Shown here piece by piece: positions 1 through 8,819 of a stretch of 46,729 nucleotides of DNA. Each line of letters opens with the position of its first letter. The stretch's first letter is position 1. Below the pieces are notes generated by a model. It made no database searches, was not told the origin of the DNA, and worked only from the letters and a program-made list of their open reading frames with translations. The stretch is from NCBI GenBank assembly GCA_902779165.1, contig CACZAN010000028.1, positions 1-46,729 of the forward strand, written 5' to 3'. Made by a program: the position numbers and the translations under genes. The DNA comes from an uncultured Bacteroidales bacterium (GTDB taxonomy: Bacteria > Bacteroidota > Bacteroidia > Bacteroidales > Bacteroidaceae).

Positions 1-97
1 CAGCCATTTCAATGGCTGGTAATGAGGATGTTGAAGGATAGCGTGCCGTAGGTACGCGACAGGGATTTGATGTCGCGTACCTAAAGGCACGCTTTTT
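1..97. repeat. Terminal dispersed repeat, left copy
   Basis: This 97-nt stretch recurs at 46633-46729 in the same orientation with a single mismatch (A at 35, C at 46667). It contains two hairpins: CAGCCATT/AATGGCTG with a 2-nt loop at 1-18, and a long imperfect stem at 41-92 (GCGTGCC and AGGTACGCGACA paired with TGTCGCGTACCT and GGCACGC, 9-nt loop), followed by a T-run at 93-97. The long stem plus T-run resembles an intrinsic terminator. Both copies touch a window end, which is what an assembly break at a multicopy repeat looks like. No coding content is apparent. Confidence 0.9.
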
Positions 98-354
98 CCG
101 GGCTGCTTTATACCAGCCGTTGAAACGGCTGGCTACCCTTGTCACGCCCCGCTGGGGCTTTGTATAACAGCCGTTCTTCAAGCGTGAAGCGTTGCAGAGC
201 GCCGAGCGGAAACGGCTGGCCGCTCGGGCCAAAGGGACGCTAAAACATTTCAAGCGCTCGACCTTGGTCGCTTCATACCTTAAGAACCTTTGTCACGCCC
301 CGCTGGGGCTTTTGTATTACAGCCGTTCTTCAAGCGTGAAGCGAACAAAGTTCG
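98..354. repeat. Hairpin-module repeat array, left end
   Basis: A run of short perfect stems follows the terminal repeat: CCAGCCGTT/AACGGCTGG (113-132), GCCCC/GGGGC (146-158 and again 297-309), CTTCA/TGAAG (176-189 and again 326-339), CCGAGCGG/CCGCTCGG (202-227), CGACC/GGTCG (259-270) and CGAAC/GTTCG (342-354). Two nearly identical direct copies of about 53 nt lie at 139-191 and 290-343, each running from the GCCCC stem to the CTTCA stem. Related modules occur at 46528-46650. Short open frames across this stretch are judged spurious. Confidence 0.8.
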
Positions 355-726
355 AGCGAGCATACTTGAGAAACTTGAGGTTTTTAGTCTTTCGCTGAAT
401 GGGGGGAGTATGGCGGGCTGTTTTCGGTTTCAGTAGGGTCGGATGAAACGGGAGTTGTGTTTTTTGGGTTCTGCGGACGTTTGAAGATGGTAAAATGTAC
501 ACTTATTGCGCAAAAATTAACGAAAAGTGGGGTAGTAGGGGGGCGAATCGTATGTTATATAACATATGTTGACGTTTTTTTAGGTCTTTTCTTGATTTAT
601 TTGTAAAATAAGCTATAAATTTGCTGCGATTATGCAAGACGCTTACATTGCTGTTGAACTAACGGTGGGCCGAGGTGTCGGCGATTAAACCAAAAGGAAA
701 TCAAGTAAATAACATATTAACAACAA
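355..726. other. Non-coding stretch upstream of the fasciclin/SusCD operon
   Basis: No credible gene is seen here. The left part is the tail of the hairpin array. A perfect 16-nt palindrome, TATGTTATATAACATA, lies at 551-566, with AACATATGTT overlapping at 561-570. A promoter-like pair sits at 592-623. The remainder is an AT-rich leader of about 100 nt before the first gene. Confidence 0.6.
592..623 (+). promoter_or_regulatory. Candidate Bacteroidota promoter of the fasciclin/SusCD operon
   Basis: The -7 element TAAATTTG (616-623) fits TAnnTTTG exactly. TTG at 592-594 is a possible -33 element with a 21-nt spacer; TTTG at 600-603 is too close. Transcription would begin near 630, giving a leader of about 100 nt. 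The palindrome at 551-566 lies just upstream and could be a regulator site. Confidence 0.45.
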
Positions 727-3579
727 ATGGAAAACAGTTTTCTCAAACGAAGACTCACAAAAGACGTGAGTCGAATGTTTGCTGCAGTGATGCTCGTCGG
801 TGGAACGATGGGCTTGTCGTCGTGTCAGGACGACTTGCTCACGGGCACTCCGACGTGGCTGGGTAGCAGCATTTATGAAGAGCTGGAGAGCCGGGGTGAC
901 TTCAAGACCACGCTGGCCCTCATCAATGATCCAGACCTGACGGAGACGAACTATCCGGAGATGCTGCGCCGCACGGGCAGTGTCACCCTGTTCGTGGCCG
1001 ACGATGCGGCGTGGGAGCGTTATCTGGGTGCCCGCGGCGTGCAGTCGGTGAATGACCTCTCGAAGGCCGAGAAGAAGAACTTGCTGAAGGGTGCGATGAT
1101 CAACAACGCATACCTCATCGAGTTGCTGAGCAACAAGCCGGGCAATCCTCCGGGCGAAGGCGTGTATATGCGACGCGCCAGCCGCGTGGACATCACGGAC
1201 TCCGTGCCCGTGGTACTGGCGAAGGAAATGCCACTGCTGAACCCTGCCCGCACCGAGGTGGACCTCGAGGGCAACGTGTATCAGGTGGACTACTGGCAGG
1301 CGGTTCGCGGACGCGGCAGTATCCTGCTCTACAAGGACAACAATGCTCCGACGATGGTGCACTTCACGCCCGACTTCATGATTAGCAATGACTTCGTGAA
1401 GGAGGATATCCAGAAGCTGACGAACGGAGCCTGCGAGGATGTGGATCGCTCCTACATCAACGGACTGCCCATTGCGAAGAACGACGGGCGATGGGCCGAC
1501 AAGGACGTGAACACCGACGGCTCGGCAAAGAAGTTCCTGCAGGACATCACCTGTCAGAACGGCTACATCCATGTGCTGGAGCAGGTGCCCGAGCAGCTGC
1601 CCAACATGGCTGAGATCATCCGCACGAAGCCGCAGTTCAAGATCTTCAGCTCGCTGCTGGAGCGCTACAGCTATCCTCAGTTCATCGGCGTGCGCGAGTT
1701 GAACGGCAAGAGCGACTCTATCTTCGTCAAGCGCTACTTCAACAACGGCCGCGAGGAGCACGCACTGAGCACCATCACCGAGACGGGAGCCACGATTCCT
1801 GCCGTGCTGCCCTTTGATCCGGGATGGAACACCTATGCTATCAATACGACGAACAACGAAATCACATCCAGCAACGACGGTGCGGCGATGTTTGTGCCCA
1901 CCGACGATTGGATGAATTATTATATCACCCAGGGCGACGGCAAGCCCATCGGCGTGAAGTATGGCTACAACTGGGACAACGTGCCCGACGCCATTGTGCT
2001 GCCGTTCCTGAAGAACTGCATGAAGAGCAGCCTCATTTCCACCACTCCGAGCAAGTTCACCAACGTGAAGAACTCGCAGTCCGAGGATATGGGACTCACG
2101 AGCGAGAAGGTGGACAGCTGCTTCATGGCCTGCAACGGCGTGGTCTATCAGATGGATGCCGTGTATGTGGCTCCCGAGCACCAGAGCGTGTTCTTCCCCG
2201 TCACCCTACGCCAGGATCAGGATATGAGCACGATGTACCGCTTCATATCCGACACGCGCTACAAGCCGCCAACATCCGACTACACGCTGAACTGGACGGG
2301 CTATGAGAACGAGGCCTACGTGAACTCCATGGCCTCCACCTACAGCTTCCTGCTGCCGAAGGACGAAGCCTATCAGGGCATCATCGACCCCTTCAGCATC
2401 TATGAGAACAAGCCTGCTGCCTACCACTATTTTGTCGACACGCAGAGCAAGACCTTCCCCGTCTCGGCAGAGGTATTCCAGGTCGACACCACGGGCAATC
2501 AGATGATCATTACCAACAAGCCCACAACCTTCCAGCCGACTAGTACGGGTGAGCAGGGTCTGGGTCTCATCAACAACCGCCTGAACGACTTCTTCGACAA
2601 CTTCATCGTCGTCCATGGCAAGAAGGGCTCGCAGACCTTCCACCCGGGTCAGGAGATCTACCTGAACAAGGCTGGCGGCCCCATCAAGGTGCAGTTCACG
2701 GGCGGCAAGGTGACCGGCATCGCCGGCAGCGCACAGATGGAGCGCGGCACCTTCATCCCCGTCACGGAAGACCTGACCTTCGACCAGACGGAATCCGGCA
2801 ACGGCATCAGCTATGTCCTCGACAGCATCCCCGAATGCACGATGACATCTCCCTTCCAAGTCGTGCGCGACTCTGTGAAGCACCCCGACTTCAAGGTCTT
2901 CAGCGACCTGCTGACACTGAGCTCCGTGGTCAACGCCTCGAACAACGTCGATCCCACCCATGTCAGCATCGGCCGCGCCATCAATATCCTGGGTAACTAC
3001 CACTACACCATCTGGGTACCCTCCAACGCGAAGGTGCAGGCACTCATCGACGCCCACAAGCTGCCGGGACTGGATGAGTACGACGAGTGGTCGGCTGTGA
3101 AGGACTCTGCCAACACACTGCAGCGTGCAGGTCTGCTCACCACCGCACAGGAAGACTCCATCAAAGTCGTGGCAGACTCCTGCCAGGCAATCATCATGAA
3201 CGTGCTGAACAACTTCGTCCGCTACCACATCCAAGACGGCTCCGTCTATCTCGGCGGCGAACAGAACAGCATCGTCTATGAGACGGCTGCTTACGACGAC
3301 GAGACCAGCCTCTTCCGCCGCCTGACGGTGGAGAACCAAGGCTCGGCCATCAATGTCAAGGATGCCCGCGGAGTGACTGCACACGTAGTCGTCGGCGACC
3401 ACAGCAACCAGGTCTCGCGGCAGTGCGTGTTCACCAAGAGCAACCGCTGGCTCTACACCGCAAGCTATGTTGTCATCCATCAGATCGACGATGTGCTGCT
3501 GTACTCCAACGACCAGCTACTGCCCGACGGGTTCATCCACCCCACATACCCCGCACCCTCTGAGGTTAAACGCTATTAA
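727..3579 (+). CDS. Fasciclin-domain surface lipoprotein, four modules
   Basis: A 950-residue exported lipoprotein. Residues 1-33 form a type II signal with lipobox LSSC (Cys33) followed by Gln-Asp-Asp, an acidic start typical of Bacteroidota lipoproteins sent to the cell surface. Fasciclin (FAS1) strand signatures recur four times: TLFVADDAAW near 86, AMFVPTDDW near 386, SFLLPKDEAY near 539 and TIWVPSNAKV near 761. FAS1 domains usually mediate adhesion or ligand binding. It is the first gene of a seven-gene operon, 12 nt upstream of a SusC gene, so a surface accessory subunit of the SusCD complex is the natural inference. The ligand is unknown. The start at 727 is chosen because it gives an intact signal peptide. 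Family call is fairly sure; role is inferred. Confidence 0.85.
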   Translation: MENSFLKRRLTKDVSRMFAAVMLVGGTMGLSSCQDDLLTGTPTWLGSSIYEELESRGDFKTTLALINDPDLTETNYPEMLRRTGSVTLFVADDAAWERYLGARGVQSVNDLSKAEKKNLLKGAMINNAYLIELLSNKPGNPPGEGVYMRRASRVDITDSVPVVLAKEMPLLNPARTEVDLEGNVYQVDYWQAVRGRGSILLYKDNNAPTMVHFTPDFMISNDFVKEDIQKLTNGACEDVDRSYINGLPIAKNDGRWADKDVNTDGSAKKFLQDITCQNGYIHVLEQVPEQLPNMAEIIRTKPQFKIFSSLLERYSYPQFIGVRELNGKSDSIFVKRYFNNGREEHALSTITETGATIPAVLPFDPGWNTYAINTTNNEITSSNDGAAMFVPTDDWMNYYITQGDGKPIGVKYGYNWDNVPDAIVLPFLKNCMKSSLISTTPSKFTNVKNSQSEDMGLTSEKVDSCFMACNGVVYQMDAVYVAPEHQSVFFPVTLRQDQDMSTMYRFISDTRYKPPTSDYTLNWTGYENEAYVNSMASTYSFLLPKDEAYQGIIDPFSIYENKPAAYHYFVDTQSKTFPVSAEVFQVDTTGNQMIITNKPTTFQPTSTGEQGLGLINNRLNDFFDNFIVVHGKKGSQTFHPGQEIYLNKAGGPIKVQFTGGKVTGIAGSAQMERGTFIPVTEDLTFDQTESGNGISYVLDSIPECTMTSPFQVVRDSVKHPDFKVFSDLLTLSSVVNASNNVDPTHVSIGRAINILGNYHYTIWVPSNAKVQALIDAHKLPGLDEYDEWSAVKDSANTLQRAGLLTTAQEDSIKVVADSCQAIIMNVLNNFVRYHIQDGSVYLGGEQNSIVYETAAYDDETSLFRRLTVENQGSAINVKDARGVTAHVVVGDHSNQVSRQCVFTKSNRWLYTASYVVIHQIDDVLLYSNDQLLPDGFIHPTYPAPSEVKRY

Positions 3580-3591
3580 ACAGGTCCGAAG

Positions 3592-6500
3592 ATGAAAACA
3601 CTAAGATATTACATAACGCTCTGCCTGATGCTGGTGTCCTCACTGGCGATGGCACAGATTTCACGCATCAGCGGTACTGTCAGCGATGACCTCGACGTAC
3701 TGCCCGGTGCCAGCGTGGCAGAAGTAGACGCCTCGAACCGTGTCGTCAATGCCACCGTGACCGATATGAACGGTAACTTCGTGCTGCCCATCAAGAGCGC
3801 GAAGAACCAACTGCGCATCAGCTTCATGGGCTACAAGACCCAGATGCTGCCCATCAACAAAACCACCTACAAGATCACCATGCAGGATGCCACCAAGACG
3901 ATGACCGAGGTGCAGGTGACGGCCAAGAAGAAGATGAAGACTTCGGGTCTGGCCATCCCCGAGCGAGAGGTCAGCTTCTCGGCACAGGGCATCTCGGCAA
4001 AGGAGTTCGAAGGACTCGGCATCACCAGCGTGGACGAAGCACTGCAGGGACGTATCGCCGGTCTGGACATCGTGATGAACAGCGGTGACCTCGGATCAGG
4101 AACATCCATGCGTCTGCGCGGTGCTTCCACCGTCTCCACCCTGACATCCAACGAACCGCTGATTGTCGTCAACGGCAACGTCTGGAACGTGGACCTCTCG
4201 GACTTCGACGTGGCAACGGCCAACGACGAGAAGTTCGCACAGCTGCTGAACGTCAACACCGAGGACATCGATGACATCAAGGTGCTGAAAGATGCTGCCG
4301 CAACAGCCATCTGGGGTTCCCAGGGTGCCAACGGTGTCATCGAAATCACCACCAAGCGCGGTTCGCGCGGAGCACCAAAGGTGAACTACTCACTGAAGAT
4401 GACCATGACCCACCAGCCCAGCGGCATCAAGCTGCTGAACGGCGACCACTACACGATGCTGCTCAAGGAGTCCTACTTCAACCCCGAACAGAACACCTAT
4501 GTGGGGCGCGTGCGAGAGCTGAACTACGACGAGTCCGACTCCGAGTTCCTGATGTTCAACAAGAACACCGACTGGGTGGACCTCGTGAAGCAGAACGGTC
4601 TGCGACAGAACCACTACATCAGCATCTCAGGCGGTGACGAGAAGACACTCTTCCGCATCTCAGGCGGATATGACCACGAGACAGGTACCATCATCGAGCA
4701 GAAACTGAACCGCTTCAGCACACGTATGGCACTCGACTACTACGTCAACGACCGCATCAAGATCATCTCCAACTTCGCACTCACCTACACGAAGAACAAC
4801 CGCAACTACGACGGACTGCTGGGCATCGCCTACAAGAAGATGCCGAACCTCTCGCCCTACCGCTATGAGTACGATGCCAACGGCAATGAATACAACACCG
4901 GCGAGTACTACATCATTCCGCGCTACGCCTTCACCGACCACGGACAGCTGACTCCCGAACAGAGCAATAACTTCAACGATCAGCGAGACCTCCACAACCC
5001 GCTGGCAAGCGCCAAGTACGCCAAGAACGACCAGACCACCTACGACATCACTCCCGAACTGGAGCTGGAATACAAGCTCCTGGGTCTGGACGACAACAGC
5101 CATCAGCTGCGATACAACGGACGCGTGGTCATGAACGTATATAACGACTACACCGACAAGAGCTTCCCCAGCTCGCTGGTGACCAATAACTACTGGGACA
5201 CGGGTTCTGCATACAGCTACTCGCGCAAGAACCTCGCCTTCACCACCACACACACGCTGACCTTCCAGCCCCACTTCAAGAACGAAGACCACTACCTGCT
5301 GGCCATGGGACGATTCCAGCTCGTCAGCGGAAGCTCCAGCTCGCAGAGCACCGACGTCTACCGCCTGCCTGACCGCCTGCAGAGCGTCACCTCCGGCGGA
5401 TTCGTCAGCGGCATGAGCAGCGGCTTCAATGAATGGCGTTCCCTCTACTACACCTTCTCCACCCACTACAGCTACAAGAGCCGCTACTCGGCAGACTTCT
5501 CCATGCGCGTGGATGCCACCACCAAGTTCGGACCCAACAACCGCTGGGGCTACTTCCCCGCAATCTCCGGACGATGGAACATCATCGACGAGCCCTGGAT
5601 GAAATGGGCACGCGACAAGGTGAAGGTGAGCATGTTCTCCATTGCCCCGGGCTGGGGTCTCGTAGGTAATCCTCCCGGAGCCGACTACCTCTACCTGAAC
5701 AGCTTCTCGCAGGGCAAGCGCTACCTGAATCAGGTCAGCATGAATCCCAGCGGACTGAAACTCACTGACCTCAAGTGGGAGAACATCTACACTTGGAACC
5801 TCGGCGTGGACCTGAACTTCTTCGACGACCGACTGAAGTTCCGCCTCGACCTCTACCGCCGCACCACGAAGGATATGCTCATGGGCAACGCCGGCATTCC
5901 TACCAGCAACGGATGGAGCGGACTGAACTACAAGAACGTAGGCGACATGAAGAACGAAGGATGGGAATTCCAGATCAACGGCGAACGACTGCTGAAGAAA
6001 GGAAAGTTCTCTGCTGACGTCTATGTGAACTTCGCCAACAACAGAAACGTCATCACGAAGATGGACCCCCTGGTGCTGGAGAACCTGAACATCGACTGGA
6101 CAGAGAACAACCGCAGCGTGCTGCAACGCGTGCAGCTGAACAACCCCTTCGGTTCCATCTACGGCTTCCGCTACAAGGGAGTATATCAGTATAACTTCGA
6201 CACCGCACGCGACATCGCACGTGCTGACATCAAGGCCGGTACCAACCAGCTGCAGACGAACATCGACGAACGCGGATGGACCTATCCCATCGTCCTCAAC
6301 GCCGACGGTACCTACGTGCGCGACTCCCACGGCGACCCCATCCAGATGCGCTTCGCCTACAAGACCGCCAAGGGTACGGGCTACTCCTTCAAGGGCGGCG
6401 ACGCCATCTACGAGGACGTCAACCACGACGGTAACATCAACCAGTTGGATATCGTTTACCTCGGCAACTCGCTGCCGAAGCTCACCGGTGGTTTCGGGTT

Positions 6501-6969
6501 CACCCTCCACTATGACCGCTGGCAGCTGAGAGCCAACTTCAACTATCGCCTGGACTACGACATCCTGAACATGGCCCGTCTGGATATGGAATCCATGATC
6601 TCGAACAACAACCAGAGCGAAGCCGTCAACTACCGCTGGCGCAAGGAAGGTGATGTCACCTCCATACCACGTGCCATGTTCGGTGACGGTACGAACTACA
6701 ACACCCTCGTCAGCGACCGATTCGTGGAGGACGGTTCGTTCCTGCGACTGAACTACCTGCAGCTGAACTACAGCTTCGACCCGAAACTGCTGAAGAAGTG
6801 GCACATGTCCACACTGAACCTCTATGCCAGTGCCAACAACCTCTTCTGCATCACGAAGTACTCCGGCGTGGACCCCGAAATCGGATACGGAGGATACGGT
6901 GTGACCACCGACAACTCCCAGACTCCCCGCTCGAAGTCCTACACGGTAGGTATCACTATTGGTTTCTAA
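3592..6969 (+). CDS. SusC-type TonB-dependent outer-membrane transporter (first pair)
   Basis: A 1125-residue TonB-linked outer-membrane protein. It has a signal peptide (cleavage after about Ala21, AMA-Q), a carboxypeptidase-D regulatory-like domain at about 25-105 (ending near FMGYKTQMLPI), a plug at about 125-255 with the SusC/RagA hallmark KVLKDAAATAIWGSQGANGV from about 229, and a long beta-barrel ending in the aromatic strand TVGITIGF. Such proteins import bound ligands in a TonB-dependent way beneath a SusD lid. It starts 12 nt after the fasciclin gene and its SusD partner begins 19 nt downstream, so the three are surely co-transcribed. No N-terminal signalling extension for an anti-sigma factor is visible. 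Substrate cannot be read from sequence: no glycosidase, lyase or peptidase accompanies the pair. Confidence 0.95.
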   Translation: MKTLRYYITLCLMLVSSLAMAQISRISGTVSDDLDVLPGASVAEVDASNRVVNATVTDMNGNFVLPIKSAKNQLRISFMGYKTQMLPINKTTYKITMQDATKTMTEVQVTAKKKMKTSGLAIPEREVSFSAQGISAKEFEGLGITSVDEALQGRIAGLDIVMNSGDLGSGTSMRLRGASTVSTLTSNEPLIVVNGNVWNVDLSDFDVATANDEKFAQLLNVNTEDIDDIKVLKDAAATAIWGSQGANGVIEITTKRGSRGAPKVNYSLKMTMTHQPSGIKLLNGDHYTMLLKESYFNPEQNTYVGRVRELNYDESDSEFLMFNKNTDWVDLVKQNGLRQNHYISISGGDEKTLFRISGGYDHETGTIIEQKLNRFSTRMALDYYVNDRIKIISNFALTYTKNNRNYDGLLGIAYKKMPNLSPYRYEYDANGNEYNTGEYYIIPRYAFTDHGQLTPEQSNNFNDQRDLHNPLASAKYAKNDQTTYDITPELELEYKLLGLDDNSHQLRYNGRVVMNVYNDYTDKSFPSSLVTNNYWDTGSAYSYSRKNLAFTTTHTLTFQPHFKNEDHYLLAMGRFQLVSGSSSSQSTDVYRLPDRLQSVTSGGFVSGMSSGFNEWRSLYYTFSTHYSYKSRYSADFSMRVDATTKFGPNNRWGYFPAISGRWNIIDEPWMKWARDKVKVSMFSIAPGWGLVGNPPGADYLYLNSFSQGKRYLNQVSMNPSGLKLTDLKWENIYTWNLGVDLNFFDDRLKFRLDLYRRTTKDMLMGNAGIPTSNGWSGLNYKNVGDMKNEGWEFQINGERLLKKGKFSADVYVNFANNRNVITKMDPLVLENLNIDWTENNRSVLQRVQLNNPFGSIYGFRYKGVYQYNFDTARDIARADIKAGTNQLQTNIDERGWTYPIVLNADGTYVRDSHGDPIQMRFAYKTAKGTGYSFKGGDAIYEDVNHDGNINQLDIVYLGNSLPKLTGGFGFTLHYDRWQLRANFNYRLDYDILNMARLDMESMISNNNQSEAVNYRWRKEGDVTSIPRAMFGDGTNYNTLVSDRFVEDGSFLRLNYLQLNYSFDPKLLKKWHMSTLNLYASANNLFCITKYSGVDPEIGYGGYGVTTDNSQTPRSKSYTVGITIGF

Positions 6970-6988
6970 TCTAAAGCTAAACGAAGAT

Positions 6989-8806
6989 ATGAGACACCTA
7001 TATATATATATAAAGAGCGCTGCACTGGCCGCCGTCGTGGCCTTGGGAGCAGCCAGCTGTGCCGACTTCCTCGAGATTGAGCCTCGTGATATCGTGACCG
7101 AGGATAACTTCTGGAACGAGAAAGCCGACATCGATCAAATGGTCGCAGGATGCTATGCCTCGATGCAGAGCGAGGACTTCATCAGCCGATGCATCGTATG
7201 GGGAGAGCTCCGAAGCGACAACATCTTCCCCGGAGCCAACGTGGAGAACGACCATTACGACCTCTATCAGGCCCTGCGCGAGAACCTGCTCTCCACCAAC
7301 CAGTTCACCAAGTGGGGCTGCTTCTACACCGTCATCAACAAGTGCAACACCATCATCCGTATGGCACCTGTCGTCAGCGAGAAAGACCCCTCATACCGCG
7401 AGAGCGACGTGAAGGCTACCATCGCCGAGATGACAGCACTGCGCTCGCTGTGCTACTTCTACCTCATACGCGCCTTCGAGGACGTCCCCTTCTATCGCGA
7501 GAGCGTGCAGCAGGAGGACGAGGTGAAGTACCTGCCCGCAAGCACCTTCGACTACATCCTGAAGGAGATCATCTCGGACCTCGAGAACGTGAAGGCCGAC
7601 GCCATCGCACGTTATCCCATCACCAATCAGGACAACATCGGCAGGAGCTACAACAGTAACTGCAACCGCATCACCCGCTATGGCATTGATGCCATGTTGT
7701 GTGATATGTACCTCTGGTCCGGCGAGTGGGACAAGGCCATCAGTGCTGCCGAGGAAATCCTCGCAGCAAAGGCTGCGGACTTCAAGGAGTTCTATAGCGA
7801 ACAGACCGGAAGCTCAAGAAACTCGACAACTCCGAGAGAGATGGCTCCCGCACCCTACGGACGTGTGGCATACCTCTATGAGAACACCCGCCAGGATCCC
7901 TCGATGAGCTTTGATGCCATCTTCGGCACCGGCAACAGCTTCGAGAGTATCTTTGAACTCAGCTTCAACTACACCTCCAGCAACAAGAACTACGTGACGA
8001 GCACCGGTCTCGGACGGCTCTATGGGTCCGGTAATTCAGACAAAGACCTCGGCCCCACGAACCAGGGCAGCGGTTTCCTGACCGTCAGACCCGATATCGT
8101 GTCGGATCTGAAGCAGAAGACCAACGCTTACTTCCAGCACGTCTATGACCTGCGTTACTACAACAGCATCCAGCCTGCAAATAATGACTTCGGCGAGGGA
8201 ACCATCCGCAAAGGCGTGGCCCAGAGATTCAACATCCAGGGTAATGCCGGAAATGCCGATATCCCCTTCATCAACACCCAGAGCTCGAACTTCACACTCG
8301 ACCGCGAGTTCGACCGCAACTGGATTATCTATCGTGTGACGGATGTGATGCTGATGGAGGCCGAGGCTTATCTGCAGAAGGCTACCGACGAAGTCAACGA
8401 GACCAACACCGAACTGATGCACAAAGCCTTTGATCTCATCTATCTCGTCAACCGCCGAGCCATCAGCGAGGAGAACCGCAAGATTGCTACCAACTCTCCG
8501 GCACTGGCCACTCGTGCACTGATGATGACCTTCCTCATGCAGGAACGTAACCGCGAGCTGATGTTCGAAGGAAAGCGCTGGTTCGACCTCGTGCGCTATG
8601 CCCGTCGCGACGGCAAGCCCGATATCGTGCGCGCCAACGTTCCTTCCTCGAAGACCGTGGGAGGAAGCAGTGCCAACAACGGCTTCCCAAGCATGGCACA
8701 TCTCTTCTGGCCTTACAACAAGGACGAGCTGAAAGTGAATCCCAACCTCAGCCAGAAGATGATCTACAAGAACGAAGCTACAGAAGGTATAGAAATGAAT
8801 AAATAA
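6989..8806 (+). CDS. SusD/RagB-family surface lipoprotein (first pair)
   Basis: A 605-residue SusD-like ligand-binding lipoprotein, partner of the upstream SusC. The start at 6989 is preferred over an in-frame ATG at 6959, because the latter would overlap susC and add ten residues before the signal peptide. From 6989 the protein begins with a short hydrophobic signal and lipobox AASC (Cys24). Family signatures are the early ADFLEIEPRD segment, the MLMEAEAYLQKA helix near 451 and the C-terminal RNRELMFEGKRWFDLVRY motif near 520. The helical TPR-like scaffold of SusD proteins is expected to close over the SusC barrel. Length is ordinary for the family. Confidence 0.95.
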   Translation: MRHLYIYIKSAALAAVVALGAASCADFLEIEPRDIVTEDNFWNEKADIDQMVAGCYASMQSEDFISRCIVWGELRSDNIFPGANVENDHYDLYQALRENLLSTNQFTKWGCFYTVINKCNTIIRMAPVVSEKDPSYRESDVKATIAEMTALRSLCYFYLIRAFEDVPFYRESVQQEDEVKYLPASTFDYILKEIISDLENVKADAIARYPITNQDNIGRSYNSNCNRITRYGIDAMLCDMYLWSGEWDKAISAAEEILAAKAADFKEFYSEQTGSSRNSTTPREMAPAPYGRVAYLYENTRQDPSMSFDAIFGTGNSFESIFELSFNYTSSNKNYVTSTGLGRLYGSGNSDKDLGPTNQGSGFLTVRPDIVSDLKQKTNAYFQHVYDLRYYNSIQPANNDFGEGTIRKGVAQRFNIQGNAGNADIPFINTQSSNFTLDREFDRNWIIYRVTDVMLMEAEAYLQKATDEVNETNTELMHKAFDLIYLVNRRAISEENRKIATNSPALATRALMMTFLMQERNRELMFEGKRWFDLVRYARRDGKPDIVRANVPSSKTVGGSSANNGFPSMAHLFWPYNKDELKVNPNLSQKMIYKNEATEGIEMNK

Positions 8807-8819
8807 AAGATATCACACA

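Noticed and set aside
1-354. CRISPR array or attachment site at the left end
   Set aside because: The repeats are heterogeneous hairpins without uniform repeat and spacer lengths, and no cas or integrase gene is present.
192-502. Short frames in the left hairpin array
   Set aside because: They are made of repeat modules, lack start context and overlap each other on both strands.
685-3480. Two long minus-strand frames opposite the first fasciclin gene
   Set aside because: Shadow frames with low-complexity Val/His/Leu composition and no start context; the plus strand encodes a well-formed lipoprotein.
4660-7131. Very long open frame (about 820 codons) on the minus strand across the first susC and the start of susD
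   Set aside because: Antisense to clear SusC/SusD genes; Val/His/Glu-biased composition is what GC-rich codon use gives on the opposite strand. No domain is recognisable.
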